Shown: positions 14,936 to 22,759 of the stretch, piece by piece
Layout: each line of letters opens with the position of its first letter
Numbering within the stretch: position 1 is the first letter of the stretch
DNA from: a bacterium
GTDB taxonomy: Bacteria; Sumerlaeota; Sumerlaeia; MVZB01
DNA length: 25,139 nt
NCBI GenBank assembly: GCA_023480605.1
Contig: JAMCWS010000367.1
Coordinates: forward strand, 1 to 25,139
Reading direction: 5' to 3'
The notes under the pieces: model-generated
Seen by the model: only the letters and a program-made list of their open reading frames with translations
Told to the model about the DNA's origin: nothing
Databases searched by the model: none
Position numbers and translations under genes: made by a program

Positions 14936-17161
14936 ATGATCTCAAAGTTTTTCAGGCAGACTCCACTCCGGAGGATCGCCTTTCTCGCGTTGATCGCGCT
15001 TGCTGCGGCGCCGTCCGTCATGGGCGCCGACGTGACCGCTCAGCTCGAAATGCTCGGCAATCCTTTTACGGCGCGTTATCCCGCCCTCAGTTCCTCCTTT
15101 TCGCGCAATGTTTGGGATATGCAGCGGGAAGCCGGCGTCATCTACTTCGGGATCGGCGACTACAGCAACAACGCCGGTCCGATCGACCTTTGGACCTATA
15201 ATCCCACCCCGGGCCAATTCGCGACCAACTACACGGTGCAGCAGGAGGAAATCGAAAAGCTCACCTATCTCGGCGGCCGGCTTGCCATTCCGGGAACGGA
15301 TCCCCGCGGCTCCGGCAGTCAGGCGTATTACACGCTGGAAAATGGCGGTTGGGTCGCCCACGCGATGAGCCCTTCTTTTCTCCACTGCTTCGATGTCGTC
15401 ACTTCCGGTTCCTATACGGTCGCCGGCCTGGGCGCCGAGGTCGACAAACCGATGCGCGTTTCGACCGACGGAGGCGTGACCTGGACAAGTCCACTCATTC
15501 AATCGGGCGATCCCAATGCGCCGGTCGTCTCTTCCGCCTTCCGCATTTATACGGTCTTCGCGTGGAATGGATCGGTATATGGATCGGGCAGCGTGACTCT
15601 CGAGACGACAACCTATCCCGGTTGGGAACCCGCTCACCTGGTTCGATTCGATCCCCCGGCGACGGGAACCGTGCTACCTTACGAAACCGCGATCGCGATG
15701 CTCCCGGGAACCGACTACCGTGGTTACATGTTGCGTCCGTTCACCTTCGATGGCCGGCTTGTTTACATGGCCGTCAAAGGATCCGCGGACATGTATACTC
15801 CGCAAACCTTGTGCGTCGCCGACCGGATCGGCAGCGCGCGGCAAGTCGAGTTGCCTGCCGGCGCCCTGCCCTACGACGTGATCGATGGCGGCGACGGCAA
15901 GTGCTATGCCCTCGCCGGCGCCAAAGTATCCGACACGGATTTCATCGTGATGGTTCTTTCGACCTCGGACCTTCAGCAGTGGACCGAGCTGTTCCGCTTT
16001 CATGCGCCGACCTTCGCCCGTTCGTTCGAGTATCTCGACGGAACCTTTTACTTCGGTTTGGGATGCACCAGGTCACTCCTCAGCGACGCCTGCGGCAATA
16101 TCCTGCGTTATCAGTACGTTGCGCCCACGCCGACACCGACACCAACACCGACTCCGTCTCCCACGCCGACCCCGACACCCACTCCGTCCCCCACACCCAC
16201 GCCGACACCGACTCCAACCCCAACGCCTACTCCAACACCGACTCCGTCCCCCACGCCGACCCCGACACCCACTCCGTCCCCCACACCCACGCCAACCCCG
16301 ACGCCAACCCCGTCGCCGACGCCGACGCCAACCCCGACGCCGACTCCAACCCCGACGCCAACGCCGACTCCAACCCCCGCTCCGTCAATCTCGCTGGCCG
16401 TCGGGGCGCCTCCGGACGACTATCAAATCACCTTCGCCCGGGGCACATCGCCCATCGCGCTGGCAGGCGCGGGAGCCGCGGTCGCCGCCGCCGACGCGAT
16501 CAGCACGATGACCGTGCGACTCCTCTCGCGCCCCGACGGCGCCGCCGAGTCGCTCTCCGTCACCGCCCCGCCGGCCATCACCGTCCAGGCCTACAACGCC
16601 GCCACCGGCCTCCTTCAACTCACCGGTCCGGCGTCGGCCGACGCCTTCCGCCAGGCGTTGCTCGCCATCCGCTACGCCAACACCGCCGACCGCGGCAACT
16701 CCGCCGACCGCACCGTCGTGTTCGCCGTGAGTGACGGCAGCCTTGCCGCTCCGTCCGCCCGCGCCGTCATTCATATTCAGGACAAGCCCGCGATCCGCGT
16801 CTACGATGGCGCCACGACCATCACCTCGGGCGTCACCCGTGTCAGCCTCGGCACGGCGCGCCGCGGCGACCCCATGCTGACCGGCTCCATCACGATCCGT
16901 AATCCCTCCGGCCAGGTCCTGACGATCGGCAACCTGCGCCTGCCCGCCGGATTTGTGCTCATCGCGCCGGTGCCCGCCTCCATCCCCGCCCTCCAGTCCG
17001 GCCTGCTCTCCGTCGGCTGCCCCACCACGACGGCCGGCTTTCGACACGGGATACTCGAGTTCGATCACAACCTCGACGGCTCTTATCCCTTCGACGTTCC
17101 CCTCGAAGCCGTCGTCCTCGACCCGAACACGGCCGCCCGGCAATGGGCCGCCTACGAGTAG
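14936..17161 (+). CDS. Large secreted protein with Thr-Pro linker and cadherin-like/ASPM-like domains
   Basis: A 741-residue protein with a signal peptide (basic start, hydrophobic core, cleavage near SVMGA). Residues about 32-395 are beta-rich with repeated Trp/Tyr-containing blades (IDLWTYNP, WVAHAMSP, VTWTSPL, QQWTELFRF), suggesting a beta-propeller. Residues about 398-484 are a TPTPTPSP linker. Next comes a stretch typical of cadherin-like repeats (LTGPASADAFRQALLAIRYA then VVFAVSDGS), and a final choice-of-anchor/ASPM-like beta domain (PAIRVYDGATTI, GSITIRNPSGQVLTIGNL, LEFDHNLDGSYPFDVPLEA). No sortase, PEP-CTERM or type IX tail is visible. It probably acts outside the cell, perhaps binding glycans. 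ATG 14936 is chosen for the signal peptide; the ribosome binding site is weak. Confidence 0.85.
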   Translation: MISKFFRQTPLRRIAFLALIALAAAPSVMGADVTAQLEMLGNPFTARYPALSSSFSRNVWDMQREAGVIYFGIGDYSNNAGPIDLWTYNPTPGQFATNYTVQQEEIEKLTYLGGRLAIPGTDPRGSGSQAYYTLENGGWVAHAMSPSFLHCFDVVTSGSYTVAGLGAEVDKPMRVSTDGGVTWTSPLIQSGDPNAPVVSSAFRIYTVFAWNGSVYGSGSVTLETTTYPGWEPAHLVRFDPPATGTVLPYETAIAMLPGTDYRGYMLRPFTFDGRLVYMAVKGSADMYTPQTLCVADRIGSARQVELPAGALPYDVIDGGDGKCYALAGAKVSDTDFIVMVLSTSDLQQWTELFRFHAPTFARSFEYLDGTFYFGLGCTRSLLSDACGNILRYQYVAPTPTPTPTPTPSPTPTPTPTPSPTPTPTPTPTPTPTPTPTPSPTPTPTPTPSPTPTPTPTPTPSPTPTPTPTPTPTPTPTPTPTPAPSISLAVGAPPDDYQITFARGTSPIALAGAGAAVAAADAISTMTVRLLSRPDGAAESLSVTAPPAITVQAYNAATGLLQLTGPASADAFRQALLAIRYANTADRGNSADRTVVFAVSDGSLAAPSARAVIHIQDKPAIRVYDGATTITSGVTRVSLGTARRGDPMLTGSITIRNPSGQVLTIGNLRLPAGFVLIAPVPASIPALQSGLLSVGCPTTTAGFRHGILEFDHNLDGSYPFDVPLEAVVLDPNTAARQWAAYE
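16142..16293 (+). repeat. 90-bp in-frame duplication inside the Thr-Pro linker
   Basis: The 62 bp at 16142-16203 recur at 16232-16293 with a single difference, an offset of exactly 90 bp (30 codons). This points to a recent repeat expansion of the linker coding sequence. Confidence 0.7.
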
Positions 17162-17214
17162 CGCCCCCACCGCATCTCCACCCGCTGCATTGGAGGTTAT
17201 TGCCCGCTTTCTTT

Positions 17215-17271
17215 CGTTATCGTTATCGTTATCGTAATCGCGATCGTTGTCGCGATCGTTATCGTATTCGC
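17215..17271. repeat. Hexanucleotide repeat tract (CGTTAT/CGCGAT variants)
   Basis: A run of tandem six-base units, first CGTTAT then CGTAAT, CGCGAT and CGTTGT variants, lies 54 bp after the stop of the large secreted protein. It is not coding, is too short for CRISPR and has no spacers. The rest of the 17162-17517 gap shows no gene. Confidence 0.65.
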
Positions 17272-17517
17272 CATCCCGGTCGCCTTATCCGTGAGTTTTC
17301 CTCTCCGCCTCTATGCGTCTTGGGGGTTTCTGATCTCAAGGTTTTACCGATGTACTACCACCTGGATCGCGTCTCCCCTGCCCTCGCATCGCCCTTGCGT
17401 TTGCTCCCCCGCCATGGGATGATCCACTCATGAATCGATGAATTGTATGACTGGCTTTGCGGAGTGGCAAACGGCGGATCACACATGTCGAACAGGCCAT
17501 AGGGCGTGAGGTATCCC

Positions 17518-17742
17518 ATGAAAACCATCCATTGCCCCTACTGCAATGAGCAGGTGTCGAACATCACGGTGCGCTGCCCTCACTGCGGTAAGACCATCAC
17601 CGGCGAGGCGGAAGGTTCATCCAAATACGTAGCTGGAGCAAAGGTATCGGCATCGAGATCCGGGGGAATCAGGAAACTGTTCTGGTTCGTGCTCGTGCTG
17701 GTCGTGGTTGCGGGAGCCGTTTATCTGCTGGTTCTCCGCTGA
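17518..17742 (+). CDS. Small zinc-ribbon membrane protein
   Basis: A 74-residue protein. The N-terminus is a zinc ribbon with CPYC and CPHC knuckles separated by 13 residues (Cys pairs near residues 6/9 and 22/25 or close). A short polar linker follows, then one C-terminal membrane helix (LFWFVLVLVVVAGAVYLLVL). It should be anchored in the membrane with the ribbon in the cytoplasm. Tail-anchored zinc ribbons of this type are common and mostly of unknown role. ATG 17518 follows GTGAGG at a good distance; a GTG start at 17506 would add four residues. It converges on a small membrane protein gene at 17915-18079. Confidence 0.8.
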   Translation: MKTIHCPYCNEQVSNITVRCPHCGKTITGEAEGSSKYVAGAKVSASRSGGIRKLFWFVLVLVVVAGAVYLLVLR

Positions 17743-17771
17743 GCATGGCCCATCGCGCCGGCGTCAACCGT

Positions 17772-17810
17772 CGCCGGGGGTGGTTGGGCGAGACGAACCA
17801 CCGCCCGGCG
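17772..17810. terminator. Strong bidirectional hairpin between convergent small genes
   Basis: CGCCGGGGGTGGTT (17772-17785) pairs with AACCACCGCCCGGCG (17796-17810) over 14 bp with one bulged base and a 10-nt loop. It lies between two convergent genes, so it could stop or stabilise both transcripts. There is no U-tract, so classical intrinsic termination is uncertain. Confidence 0.45.
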
Positions 17811-17914
17811 CCTGTTCGTCCGCTCGCGAGATTCCCGTTTCTCATGCGCAGGCGCGGGAATCGTTTCCATTCGGCGTCTGGCCGCGCCGTCATCGTCGCG
17901 CGCACGAGGCCGCA

Positions 17915-18079
17915 TCAACTGATTTCGCCGCCGAGTAAACGGACAAACCCGGCCCAGAAGCGACCGAGTGCCCCCATGATGTCGCCGCCGGCGGCGAGGA
18001 TCGCGCCGCCGAAAAACACGACAATAAGCGCGATGATGACAATCGTCTTCGTGTTTTGACTGATGCGTATTCCCAGCAT
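17915..18079 (-). CDS. Small single-pass membrane protein, function unknown
   Basis: A 54-residue reading frame with a polar start (MLGIRISQNTK), one long hydrophobic helix (TIVIIALIVVFFGGAILAAG) and an amphipathic tail with FWAGFVRLLGG. ATG 18079 follows a G-rich stretch (GGGGG) at nine bases. Strand, start and hydrophobic profile support a real gene, but no family is recognised. It converges on the zinc-ribbon gene across a strong hairpin. A longer upstream start to 18145 would add a polar stretch without family features. Confidence 0.5.
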   Translation of the reverse strand: MLGIRISQNTKTIVIIALIVVFFGGAILAAGGDIMGALGRFWAGFVRLLGGEIS

Positions 18080-18309
18080 GTGCTTGGACCCCCGATGGGC
18101 ATTGGATGGCGCGCTGCTCCGCGCCACCGGCCATAGACGCCGCAAATCATATACGGAAGGCGTCTCTTGGCATATAAACTGTTCTTCGATGCTCCTTCAC
18201 TGATCGGACGCTGCGAATGAACGGGCGACGACTTGTGCCGGCTCGCCCGCATCCGCGCTGACCGGTGGTTCCGTCGCCCTTCCTGAGTGTGGCCGTGTCA
18301 ACGACCCCG

Positions 18310-18650
18310 GCGTGTTAACGCCATCAAGCCTGCTTTTTCAGAGACCCGCAAGTTATCGAAGGTTGAGTCCCGCCAGGGACGGATGCCTTCAGCCCGCCAT
18401 GGAAATGGCGGGATCCGGGAAAACGGTGAAAACCGAGTCCCGTCAGGGACGGCTGCGATGGGATTTTGGTTTTCAGTGTTATACATGGTGTCTTTAATCT
18501 TGCAGGATGTCTGTTTAGCCGGCTTCAGCTGGCTCTTCCTTGCCCCCGGCTTTCAGCCGGTGGGTGAGCGGGATGAGCGATTTTTTGAGCGTGCTTCAGC
18601 ACGGCTTCTCGACTCATTTATGCTGTATTACTTATGACGCTGTGTATAAC
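18310..18650. repeat. Second copy of the hairpin repeat block
   Basis: Positions 18310-18475 align without gaps to 14161-14326, with roughly 90 % identity over the last 111 bp by eye. A second half (about 18510-18610) resembles the TTCAG-hairpin interior of element 2. This copy lacks the terminal repeats seen in the first block; instead GTTATACATGGTGTC (18479-18493) and GACGCTGTGTATAAC (18636-18650) form their own imperfect inverted pair. It is not coding. Confidence 0.65.
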
Positions 18651-19070
18651 AGGCCCCAATCAACGCGTCGTTGGCAATAGGATAATTCGTGTCTTCGTGC
18701 CTTTGTGTGCGATCTCCCTTTGTTTCGTCTCCCCTATTCCCCTCATCATCCGGAATTGGTTCAGGACTCACCCATCATCGAAGGTTTCGGCCGGCAATTG
18801 CTCAAACCGCCGGTCGCCTCGATTTTCGTCTCCGGTTTTGCCTGAATCTTCCTGCTGAAGGCGGCCAAATGCAAGCAATTTGGACCCGTGAATCCCCCCC
18901 GGACGCGCGCCCCACACAATTCGGGCTTCGCAACTGAAGTGTCGCGGATTCCGGCCGCTTGCTGTTGTGCCGATATGGAAGGAGTCAATTTTTCCCCAAT
19001 CCGGAAGATACAAGGGATTGTATTGAAGTGAATTATCACGGCCAAATATTGTCATTCGATTTTCTAAGCC
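18651..19070. other. Non-coding gap
   Basis: This stretch has short frames with no recognisable family and mixed base composition. A small CGTGTCTTCGTGCCTTTGTG patch near 18688 belongs to the repeat type found between genes further right. No gene is supported. Confidence 0.4.
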
Positions 19071-19097
19071 TTGCATGCCCCCGGACCGATATATACT
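19071..19097 (+). promoter_or_regulatory. Possible promoter ahead of the 166-residue protein
   Basis: TTGCAT (19071-19076) and TATACT (19092-19097) are separated by 15 bp, slightly short, with an AT-rich extension TATAAAAG. Transcription would start near 19104 and give a GC-rich leader of about 97 nt. Confidence 0.4.
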
Positions 19098-19200
19098 ATA
19101 AAAGTAGGGGTGCGGGAGTCCCCCGGACGGCGGGGAGGCGCGGCTCCGGATTCGCGGCGTCCCCCGCGATTCCGCTTCGAGGACGTGACGCGGCGTTACC

Positions 19201-19701
19201 ATGCTCTGGATCGTCATTACTCTCAACACGATCATCCTCATGTGGGTGGCCTACCGCCTCGTCGACCGCCGCCGGCGCCAGGTGCTCGCCGCGTTCGCCC
19301 AATACGCCCGACTGAAGCTCGCCACGAATTTCAACCTCGACGCCCTCGGCGAAAAAGACCTTCTGGAACTCGTCTGCCGCGAGTTGCGCCTGAAGCGCCT
19401 CGAAATCCGTCTGCCCGATTCGCGCGTCCTGGTTGCCGACCCCGCGGGCGGCTTTTCCGTTCATGTCGGCGGCCCCGATCCCGGGGGGGGCGAGCCCCGC
19501 GAGCGCGGCATGGTGATCCGTCAACTCGGCCTCGCGGGCGGCCAGGCGACCTACGTGTTCGAGCCCGGCGCGCCCGCGGCCGAAGCCCCCGTCGTCGCGG
19601 CTTGTCTGGACGAGATCTTGAGCCGCGCCTCCTTCCGCCGCCTCCGTGCCCCCGGCCTTCCGGCCGAGGCTCCCGCCGCCGCTCCCCCGGCCGGCGGCTG
19701 A
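19201..19701 (+). CDS. Membrane-anchored paralogue of the transferase C-terminal domain
   Basis: A 166-residue protein with one N-terminal membrane helix (MLWIVITLNTIILMWVAYRLV), a basic RRRR stretch and a soluble domain. The soluble part aligns along its length with residues about 364-511 of the WecA-like protein at 8656-10191. AFAQYARLKL matches AFARYTALKL, LVCRELRLKRLEI matches LICQEMCLDRIEV, and a late VVAACLDEILSRASFRRLRA matches DVESCLARIMEQTDLRAIAS. The domain is not recognised as any named family; it has no Walker, PqqD-like winged-helix or peptidase motif. Its neighbour 339 bp downstream is an HPr-kinase-like gene. A regulatory or scaffolding role in glycan or peptide assembly is a guess. 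No good ribosome binding site is visible, so the start is supported mainly by the membrane helix. Confidence 0.7.
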   Translation: MLWIVITLNTIILMWVAYRLVDRRRRQVLAAFAQYARLKLATNFNLDALGEKDLLELVCRELRLKRLEIRLPDSRVLVADPAGGFSVHVGGPDPGGGEPRERGMVIRQLGLAGGQATYVFEPGAPAAEAPVVAACLDEILSRASFRRLRAPGLPAEAPAAAPPAGG

Positions 19702-19739
19702 AGCCCTGCCTCTTCGCCGTAATCTCGCACGGTTCGGTC

Positions 19740-20030
19740 GCCAGCATTGAACCGCGAAGGCGCGTAAGCGCCAGGAATCTCGCGATCTCTCTTGGAATAA
19801 AGCGTTCCCGCCTTCCCGCGCCGTTTCCGCTCTGGGTCTCCGTGCCTCCGTGGTCAATTTCGGTTGCGGTTCAACCGCGCCGTCTATAAATGCGAGCCTT
19901 CTCGCTTTCCCCCCTTTGCGTCTTTGCGCCTTTGCGGTTAATATTGCGGTTAATATTTTAGCTGCGTCTCGGCCGCGTTGTGTCTTTCGTGTCTTGCATG
20001 TGATCGCGTGGCCAGCATCCCGTTTAAGGC
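19740..20030 (+). repeat. Intergenic T/G/C-rich short-unit repeats before the second kinase gene
   Basis: The gap contains CTCCGTGCCTCCGTGGTCAA (19841-19860) and CTTTGCGTCTTTGCGCC...TTTGCGGTTAATATT (19914-19960). These belong to the same families of 7-9-base units found in the gaps at 20990-21340, 22540-22740 and 23655-23800. They are non-coding and in the same orientation as the genes. Confidence 0.6.
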
Positions 20031-20040
20031 TGATCGATCC

Positions 20041-20988
20041 ATGGCTCCCTCCGCCGATCCGCATCCTCCATCCGATCCCGTCTTCCACGATTACGCAGCG
20101 TATGGGCTCACCGTCCGCTCCGCGCTGCCGCTGTCGCAGTTTGCCTCCCGCCGGCTGCCGCCCGGCGCCGCCCCCCAGGTGCGTGTGGAGTTGTGCGACG
20201 TGGCGCGCTGCCCCATGTCCGGCGATCCCGGCCGCGGCATCGTCCGCTTCGACGAGACCGAGGCGGTGTTTTATTCGGGCGACCTCGGCTGGTTCTTCGT
20301 CACCGGCGGCGAATCGATCCGCTTTTACCCCCTGCCGCAGGCCGATCCGCTCCGGGCCGCCGCCCTCATCACCGGCACCCTCATGGCCACCCTCCTCCAC
20401 CAGCGCGGATTCTTCGTGGTTCACGCCAGCGTCGTCGAATGCGCCGGCGGCGCGATCGCCTTCGCCGGCCTCGCCGGCACGGGCAAGTCCAGCATGGCCG
20501 CGGCCTGTTGCCAGGCCGGCCGCCTCCTCCTCGCCGACGACACGGCCGCCGTCGACTGCGCCGGCGGCCAACCCGTTGTCATGCCCGGCGCCCCCGCCTT
20601 CCGTCTCGATCCTCAATCCATCGGCGCGCTCGCCATCCCGCCCGACCGCCTCTACGACCTCCACTCGTTGGACCCCGGCAAACTCGGCGTCCGCATGGAC
20701 CACTGTTTTCTGAACGAACCGCGCGTCCTGCGCGCCCTTTACCTGCTCGATTTCGCCGACGACGTGTCAATCGGCCCGGTGAGTCGCCAGGAAGCCCTCG
20801 TCCGGCTGATTCCCCACGTCTTCCCGACGCGGTGGATGATGAAGGATTCGGGCGCCCAGCTCGCGCGCCTGGCCGAGTTCGTGCGCCTCGTTCCCGTTTT
20901 TCGCCTCCTCCGCCGCAGCGACCTGGACCGCCTTCCGCTCGCCGCCGCCGCCGCCCAGGCCCACGCCGCCGCCCTCCCCGCGCCCTGA
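20041..20988 (+). CDS. Second HPr kinase-like protein
   Basis: A 315-residue protein with the same architecture as the kinase at 13166-14080. It has an N-terminal beta-rich part (FHDYAAYGLTVRSALPL), then TLLHQRGFFVVHASVV, the P-loop GLAGTGKSS near residue 143, and RLLLADDTAAVD. A late YLLDFADD and a C-terminal FRLLRRSDLDRL match the end of the first kinase (YLLDFADL, FRFRRRPGLHFL). The two are paralogues, but no precursor-like gene with the YxxPxLx3Gx5T leader was found next to this one. It may act on the same peptides or on a different acceptor. ATG 20041 is chosen over longer starts that would run into the repeat-filled leader; the ribosome binding site (AAGG) is weak. ABC transporter genes follow. 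Confidence 0.83.
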   Translation: MAPSADPHPPSDPVFHDYAAYGLTVRSALPLSQFASRRLPPGAAPQVRVELCDVARCPMSGDPGRGIVRFDETEAVFYSGDLGWFFVTGGESIRFYPLPQADPLRAAALITGTLMATLLHQRGFFVVHASVVECAGGAIAFAGLAGTGKSSMAAACCQAGRLLLADDTAAVDCAGGQPVVMPGAPAFRLDPQSIGALAIPPDRLYDLHSLDPGKLGVRMDHCFLNEPRVLRALYLLDFADDVSIGPVSRQEALVRLIPHVFPTRWMMKDSGAQLARLAEFVRLVPVFRLLRRSDLDRLPLAAAAAQAHAAALPAP

Positions 20989-21032
20989 ATTTTTCTCCGT
21001 GTCTTGGTGTCTCCGTGGTTCAATAATATTGG

Positions 21033-21333
21033 TGTCTCCGTGGTTCAGTAATTTGTGATGTTGGTTTTTTTCGTGTCTTTCGTGTCCTTACGTGGCGAAA
21101 TGGCTTTTCGCGCCTTTGCGCCTTTGCATCTTTGCGGTTCAAATATCAAGCTGAACCTTGAACTCCAACCGGTTTTTTTCAAAATTCCGGGATGATTTAT
21201 TTCCTCCGCGTCTCGGCGACTCCGCGGTGATCTTTTCGTTGCGGCTCCGCCGTGCTGTGTCTCCGTGGTTCAATATTTGGTAATGTTGGTTTTTTCGTGT
21301 CTTTCGTGTCCCTTTCGTGGCTAAATGGCTTTT
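21033..21333 (+). repeat. 76-bp direct repeat pair upstream of the ABC ATPase gene
   Basis: The 76 bp at 21033-21108 recur at 21258-21333 with only scattered differences: TGTCTCCGTGGTTCA, a GATGTTGG/TAATGTTGG section, TTTCGTGTCTTTCGTGTCC and a final TGGCTTTT. Between them lie TTTGCGCCTTTGC units and CAAGCTGAACCTTGAACTCC (from 21147), the latter recurring at 22590. The whole 20989-21352 gap is built from such units; no gene is seen. Confidence 0.65.
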
Positions 21334-21352
21334 TCCGGAGTCACGAATCGCC

Positions 21353-22528
21353 ATGCCGATGCCGACCGACACCAGCGCCGCTCCCGCCGTCGAAACCCGG
21401 AATCTCACCAAGATTTTCCGCACCCCGCTGGCGCGCCTCCGCCGCCTCGCCCGCCTCCGGGTGCGCGAAGTCACCGCCGTCCGCGGCGTCTCCCTCGCCA
21501 TCGCCCGGGGCGAAATCTTCGGCCTGGTCGGCCGCAACGGCCAAGGCAAGACCACCCTCATCAAGGCCATCGCCACCCTCATCCGCCCCACCTCGGGCGA
21601 AGTCCGCGTCTTCGGCGCCGATATGGAACGCCACGGCGACGAGGTCCGCCAGCGCATCGGCCTGGTCTCCAGCGACGAACGCAGTTTTTATTTCCGCCTC
21701 ACCGGCCGCCAGAATCTTATGTATTTCGCCCGCCTCTACGGCATGAACGGCCGCGCCGCCCGCGCCCGCATCGAGGCCCTGGCCGCCGTTTTCGATTTCG
21801 CCGAGATGCTCGACCGCCGTTACCAGGAACTCTCCACCGGCAACAAGCAGCGCCTGGCCCTCATGCGCGCGCTCCTCAACGACCCTCCCCTGCTGCTGCT
21901 CGACGAGCCCACCCGCAGCCTCGACCCCATGGCCGCCGAGGACCTGCGCCGCCTTATCCGCGACAACCTCAACCGCGTCCACGGCAAGACGATCTTCATC
22001 ACCTCGCACAACCTGGCCGAGGTCGAGGACCTGTGCGGCCGCATCGGCATCCTCCACCGCGGCGAGCTTCGCATGTGCGCCACCATGGACGAGCTCCGCC
22101 GCGATTACTGCAACCGCGAACAGGTGACTCTCCGCCTGCGCGGCCTGCCCGCCTGGAACGGCCTCGCTGAACTGCGCGGCGACCTGAGCCGCGAAATCCC
22201 CACGCTCCAGTGGCGTCCCCTCGCCGCCGCCGGCGTCGCCCCCGATCCCGGCACTTCCGCCGCCCCCGATCACGGCACTCCCGGCGCCGGCGCCCAATGG
22301 GAAGTCACCTTCACGCGCGCGCTCGACGATGACCTCCTCGACCGCGTCATCGCGCGCGTCCACGCCGCCGGCGGCCGGATCGACGCCTGCCTCGCGCGCC
22401 GCGGCGGCCTGCTCGATATCCTCGGCGCCCTCGACGACGCCGAACCCCAGGCGGAGCCCGCGCCGCCCCGGCCCGAGCCCGCCGGGGTGGCCGCACCGGC
22501 GCCTGATCCCGAAAAGGAGGACCGCTGA
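21353..22528 (+). CDS. ABC-2-type transporter ATP-binding protein
   Basis: A 391-residue ATPase. Walker A is GRNGQGKTT near residue 60, the Q-loop region reads IGLVSSDERSFYF, the signature is LSTGNKQR near 160 (a variant of LSGGQ), Walker B is LLLLDEPTRSLDP near 180, and the switch His is in ITSHN near 218. The nucleotide-binding domain is followed by an approximately 140-residue C-terminal extension, part of which (EVTFTRALDDDLLDRVIARV) resembles accessory domains of drug and polysaccharide exporters of the DrrA/NodI class. It pairs with the permease gene 231 bp downstream. Cargo could be a lipid-linked glycan or the locus peptide; the sequence does not decide. ATG 21353 is a best guess, with GGAG 13 bases upstream. 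Confidence 0.92.
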   Translation: MPMPTDTSAAPAVETRNLTKIFRTPLARLRRLARLRVREVTAVRGVSLAIARGEIFGLVGRNGQGKTTLIKAIATLIRPTSGEVRVFGADMERHGDEVRQRIGLVSSDERSFYFRLTGRQNLMYFARLYGMNGRAARARIEALAAVFDFAEMLDRRYQELSTGNKQRLALMRALLNDPPLLLLDEPTRSLDPMAAEDLRRLIRDNLNRVHGKTIFITSHNLAEVEDLCGRIGILHRGELRMCATMDELRRDYCNREQVTLRLRGLPAWNGLAELRGDLSREIPTLQWRPLAAAGVAPDPGTSAAPDHGTPGAGAQWEVTFTRALDDDLLDRVIARVHAAGGRIDACLARRGGLLDILGALDDAEPQAEPAPPRPEPAGVAAPAPDPEKEDR

Positions 22529-22539
22529 CATCCTCCTGG

Positions 22540-22745
22540 TCACCCGCTCTTTCTTTGCGGTTCTTTGCGCAACATTTTCTGGCGGATACCAAGCTGATGC
22601 TTGAACTCCAAACACGGACTTGCGCATTGCTAAACCGCCTTTTTCTTGGTGCCTTGGTGTCTTTGTGGTTCAATTGGGTTACGGCTCTGTGGCGCTGTGT
22701 TCTTTCGGGTTCTTTCGTGTTTTTTCGTGGCCAAACTGCTTCTTG
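22540..22745 (+). repeat. Repeat-filled leader of the permease gene
   Basis: This gap holds TTCTTTGCGGTTCTTTGCGC, CAAGCTGATGCTTGAACTCC (22590-22611 region, matching 21147), CTTGGTGTCTTTGTGGTTCAA and TTTCGTGTTTTTTCGTGGCC. These are the same unit families as in the other gaps of this segment. Confidence 0.6.
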
Positions 22746-22759
22746 GGGACTGAACTGAC

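Noticed and set aside
16126..16386. ACGCCGACCCCG-type repeats as a CRISPR or minisatellite
   Set aside because: The repeats are in frame within a secreted protein and encode a Thr-Pro/Ser-Pro linker; there are no spacers.
17215..17271. Hexamer tract as a CRISPR array
   Set aside because: The units are directly adjacent without unique spacers and no cas genes are present.
17745..18059. 104-residue plus-strand frame opposite the small membrane protein
   Set aside because: It spans the strong hairpin and reads antisense to a better supported frame; its composition is Arg/Pro-rich, as expected from reversed GC-rich coding DNA.
18287..18637. 116-residue frame across the second hairpin block
   Set aside because: It runs through paired hairpin arms and is not maintained in the homologous copy at 14161-14510.
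19201..19701. The 166-residue protein as the missing RRE/PqqD protein
   Set aside because: It has a membrane helix and aligns with the WecA-like C-terminal domain; no PqqD-type pattern is visible by eye, though structure prediction could reopen the question.
19096..20703. Very long minus-strand frame antisense to the 166-residue and kinase genes
   Set aside because: Its Gly/Ala/Glu/Arg-rich sequence has no domain, and the plus-strand frames contain clear motifs; high GC explains long antisense frames.
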